This document shows positions 31,876 through 32,201 of a stretch of DNA of 32,201 nucleotides, piece by piece (position 1 is the stretch's first letter; each line of letters begins with the position of its first letter). A program made the translations under genes and the position numbers. Source of the DNA: DATKEH01 sp035546355 (GTDB lineage: Bacteria > Acidobacteriota > Thermoanaerobaculia > Multivoradales > JAIOJS01). The stretch lies in assembly GCA_035546355.1 (NCBI GenBank), contig DATKEH010000302.1, positions 1-32,201 on the forward strand. The letters run 5' to 3'. The notes beneath the pieces are model-generated. The model did no database searches. It was not told the origin of the DNA and was given only the letters and a program-made list of their open reading frames with translations.

Positions 31876-32201
31876 AGCGGAAGGTGGTGTACTCGGCGAG
31901 CGCCTTCTTGGCGATCGCCGGCACCCGCGCTCCCGGCGCCGGGTAGCCGACCACCAGCAGCAGGAACGGGCGCTCGTTCTCCGGCCGCCCCAGCAGCTCG
32001 TTGAGGAACCGCATCGGGCTCGGCGTGTGGGTGAGGGTGGCGAGGCCGGCGCGGTGCAGCGCGGCGATGAGCATGCCGCAGGCCAGGCCGACCGACTCGA
32101 GCGGGTAGTAGTGCTTCACCTTGCGCCCGTCGGGCAGCAGCCCGTAGCGCTGCACGAAGACGGCGATCAGCCACGGCGCCACCTCGAGGAACGGCTTGTG
32201 C
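31874..32201 (-). CDS. Nitroreductase family protein, C-terminal part (5' end beyond window)
   Basis: The last 108 codons of an FMN-dependent nitroreductase-type protein; the frame is open to the window edge. Recognisable segments are APWLIAVFVQRYG, KVKHYYPLESVGLACGMLIAALHRAGLATLTHTPSPMRFLNELLGRPENERPFLLLVVGYPA and VPAIAKKALAEY. The GlxxAlxxaGL-type helix and RPxxERPFLLLxVGYP are standard for this subgroup. The substrate is unknown. An internal ATG-like start at 32182 would remove conserved residues, so the gene is called truncated. Its stop lies inside a decayed REP copy. Confidence 0.85.
   Translation of the reverse strand, partial: HKPFLEVAPWLIAVFVQRYGLLPDGRKVKHYYPLESVGLACGMLIAALHRAGLATLTHTPSPMRFLNELLGRPENERPFLLLVVGYPAPGARVPAIAKKALAEYTTFR

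Overview
The window is about 70% GC or more and tightly packed. Many genes overlap by four bases (GTGA or ATGA) and Shine-Dalgarno sites are weak. The gene mix includes ASPIC/UnbV-FG-GAP lipoproteins paired with TPR proteins, a GWxTD-like/VWFA secreted protein, a DUF4388-like protein, an FmdB-type zinc ribbon, PQQ-type dehydrogenase and DUF885 proteins. Together these suggest an Acidobacteriota member, perhaps Thermoanaerobaculia. That assignment is inference; no rRNA or other phylogenetic marker is present.

Layout. 1-4521 (+): 3' part of an SDR oxidoreductase, an exported PQQ-type sugar dehydrogenase, an exported DUF885 protein, and an HPF/RaiA-cold-shock fusion. 4528-4785: a cluster of seven palindromic repeats. 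4782-10157 (-): FHA-GAF-SpoIIE phosphatase, UnbV lipoprotein and TPR lipoprotein, with overlapping ends. 10250-20702 (+): one probable operon of eight genes: RsbW-like kinase, STAS antagonist, exported kinase-like protein, two tandem NTT (ATP/ADP-translocase-like)-HEAT proteins, a cyclic-nucleotide-binding-like domain, an exported phosphatase-kinase-like fusion, and RpiB. 20711-20815: repeats. 20809-27401 (-): Pcm, a small membrane protein, XseB, XseA, a hypothetical, a secreted hypothetical, and a GWxTD/VWFA protein, with repeats at 24762-24900. 27500-28543 (+): YhaM-like OB-HD protein. 28563-29766 (-): FmdB-like zinc ribbon and DUF4388-like protein. 29845-31071 (+): MoeA. 31078-31875: repeats flanking a REP-associated tyrosine transposase (RAYT) gene. 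31874 to the end (-): partial nitroreductase.

Two systems stand out. (1) A REP/RAYT system: 19 full or partial copies of one palindrome (GTCGTAGG tail, invariant outer stem, covarying inner stem, CTCCGY-type loop) lie in five gene-end gaps, and the last two clusters bracket the RAYT gene. (2) A partner-switching module (SpoIIE-type phosphatase diverging from an RsbW-like kinase and STAS antagonist) sits at the head of an operon encoding NTT-HEAT membrane proteins and two paralogous exported kinase-like domains. One of these is fused behind a PPP-type metallophosphatase, so a single exported polypeptide carries phosphatase and kinase-like modules. The joint function of this operon is unknown to me.

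Two divergent promoter regions share a 14-base block containing a -10 element readable on both strands.
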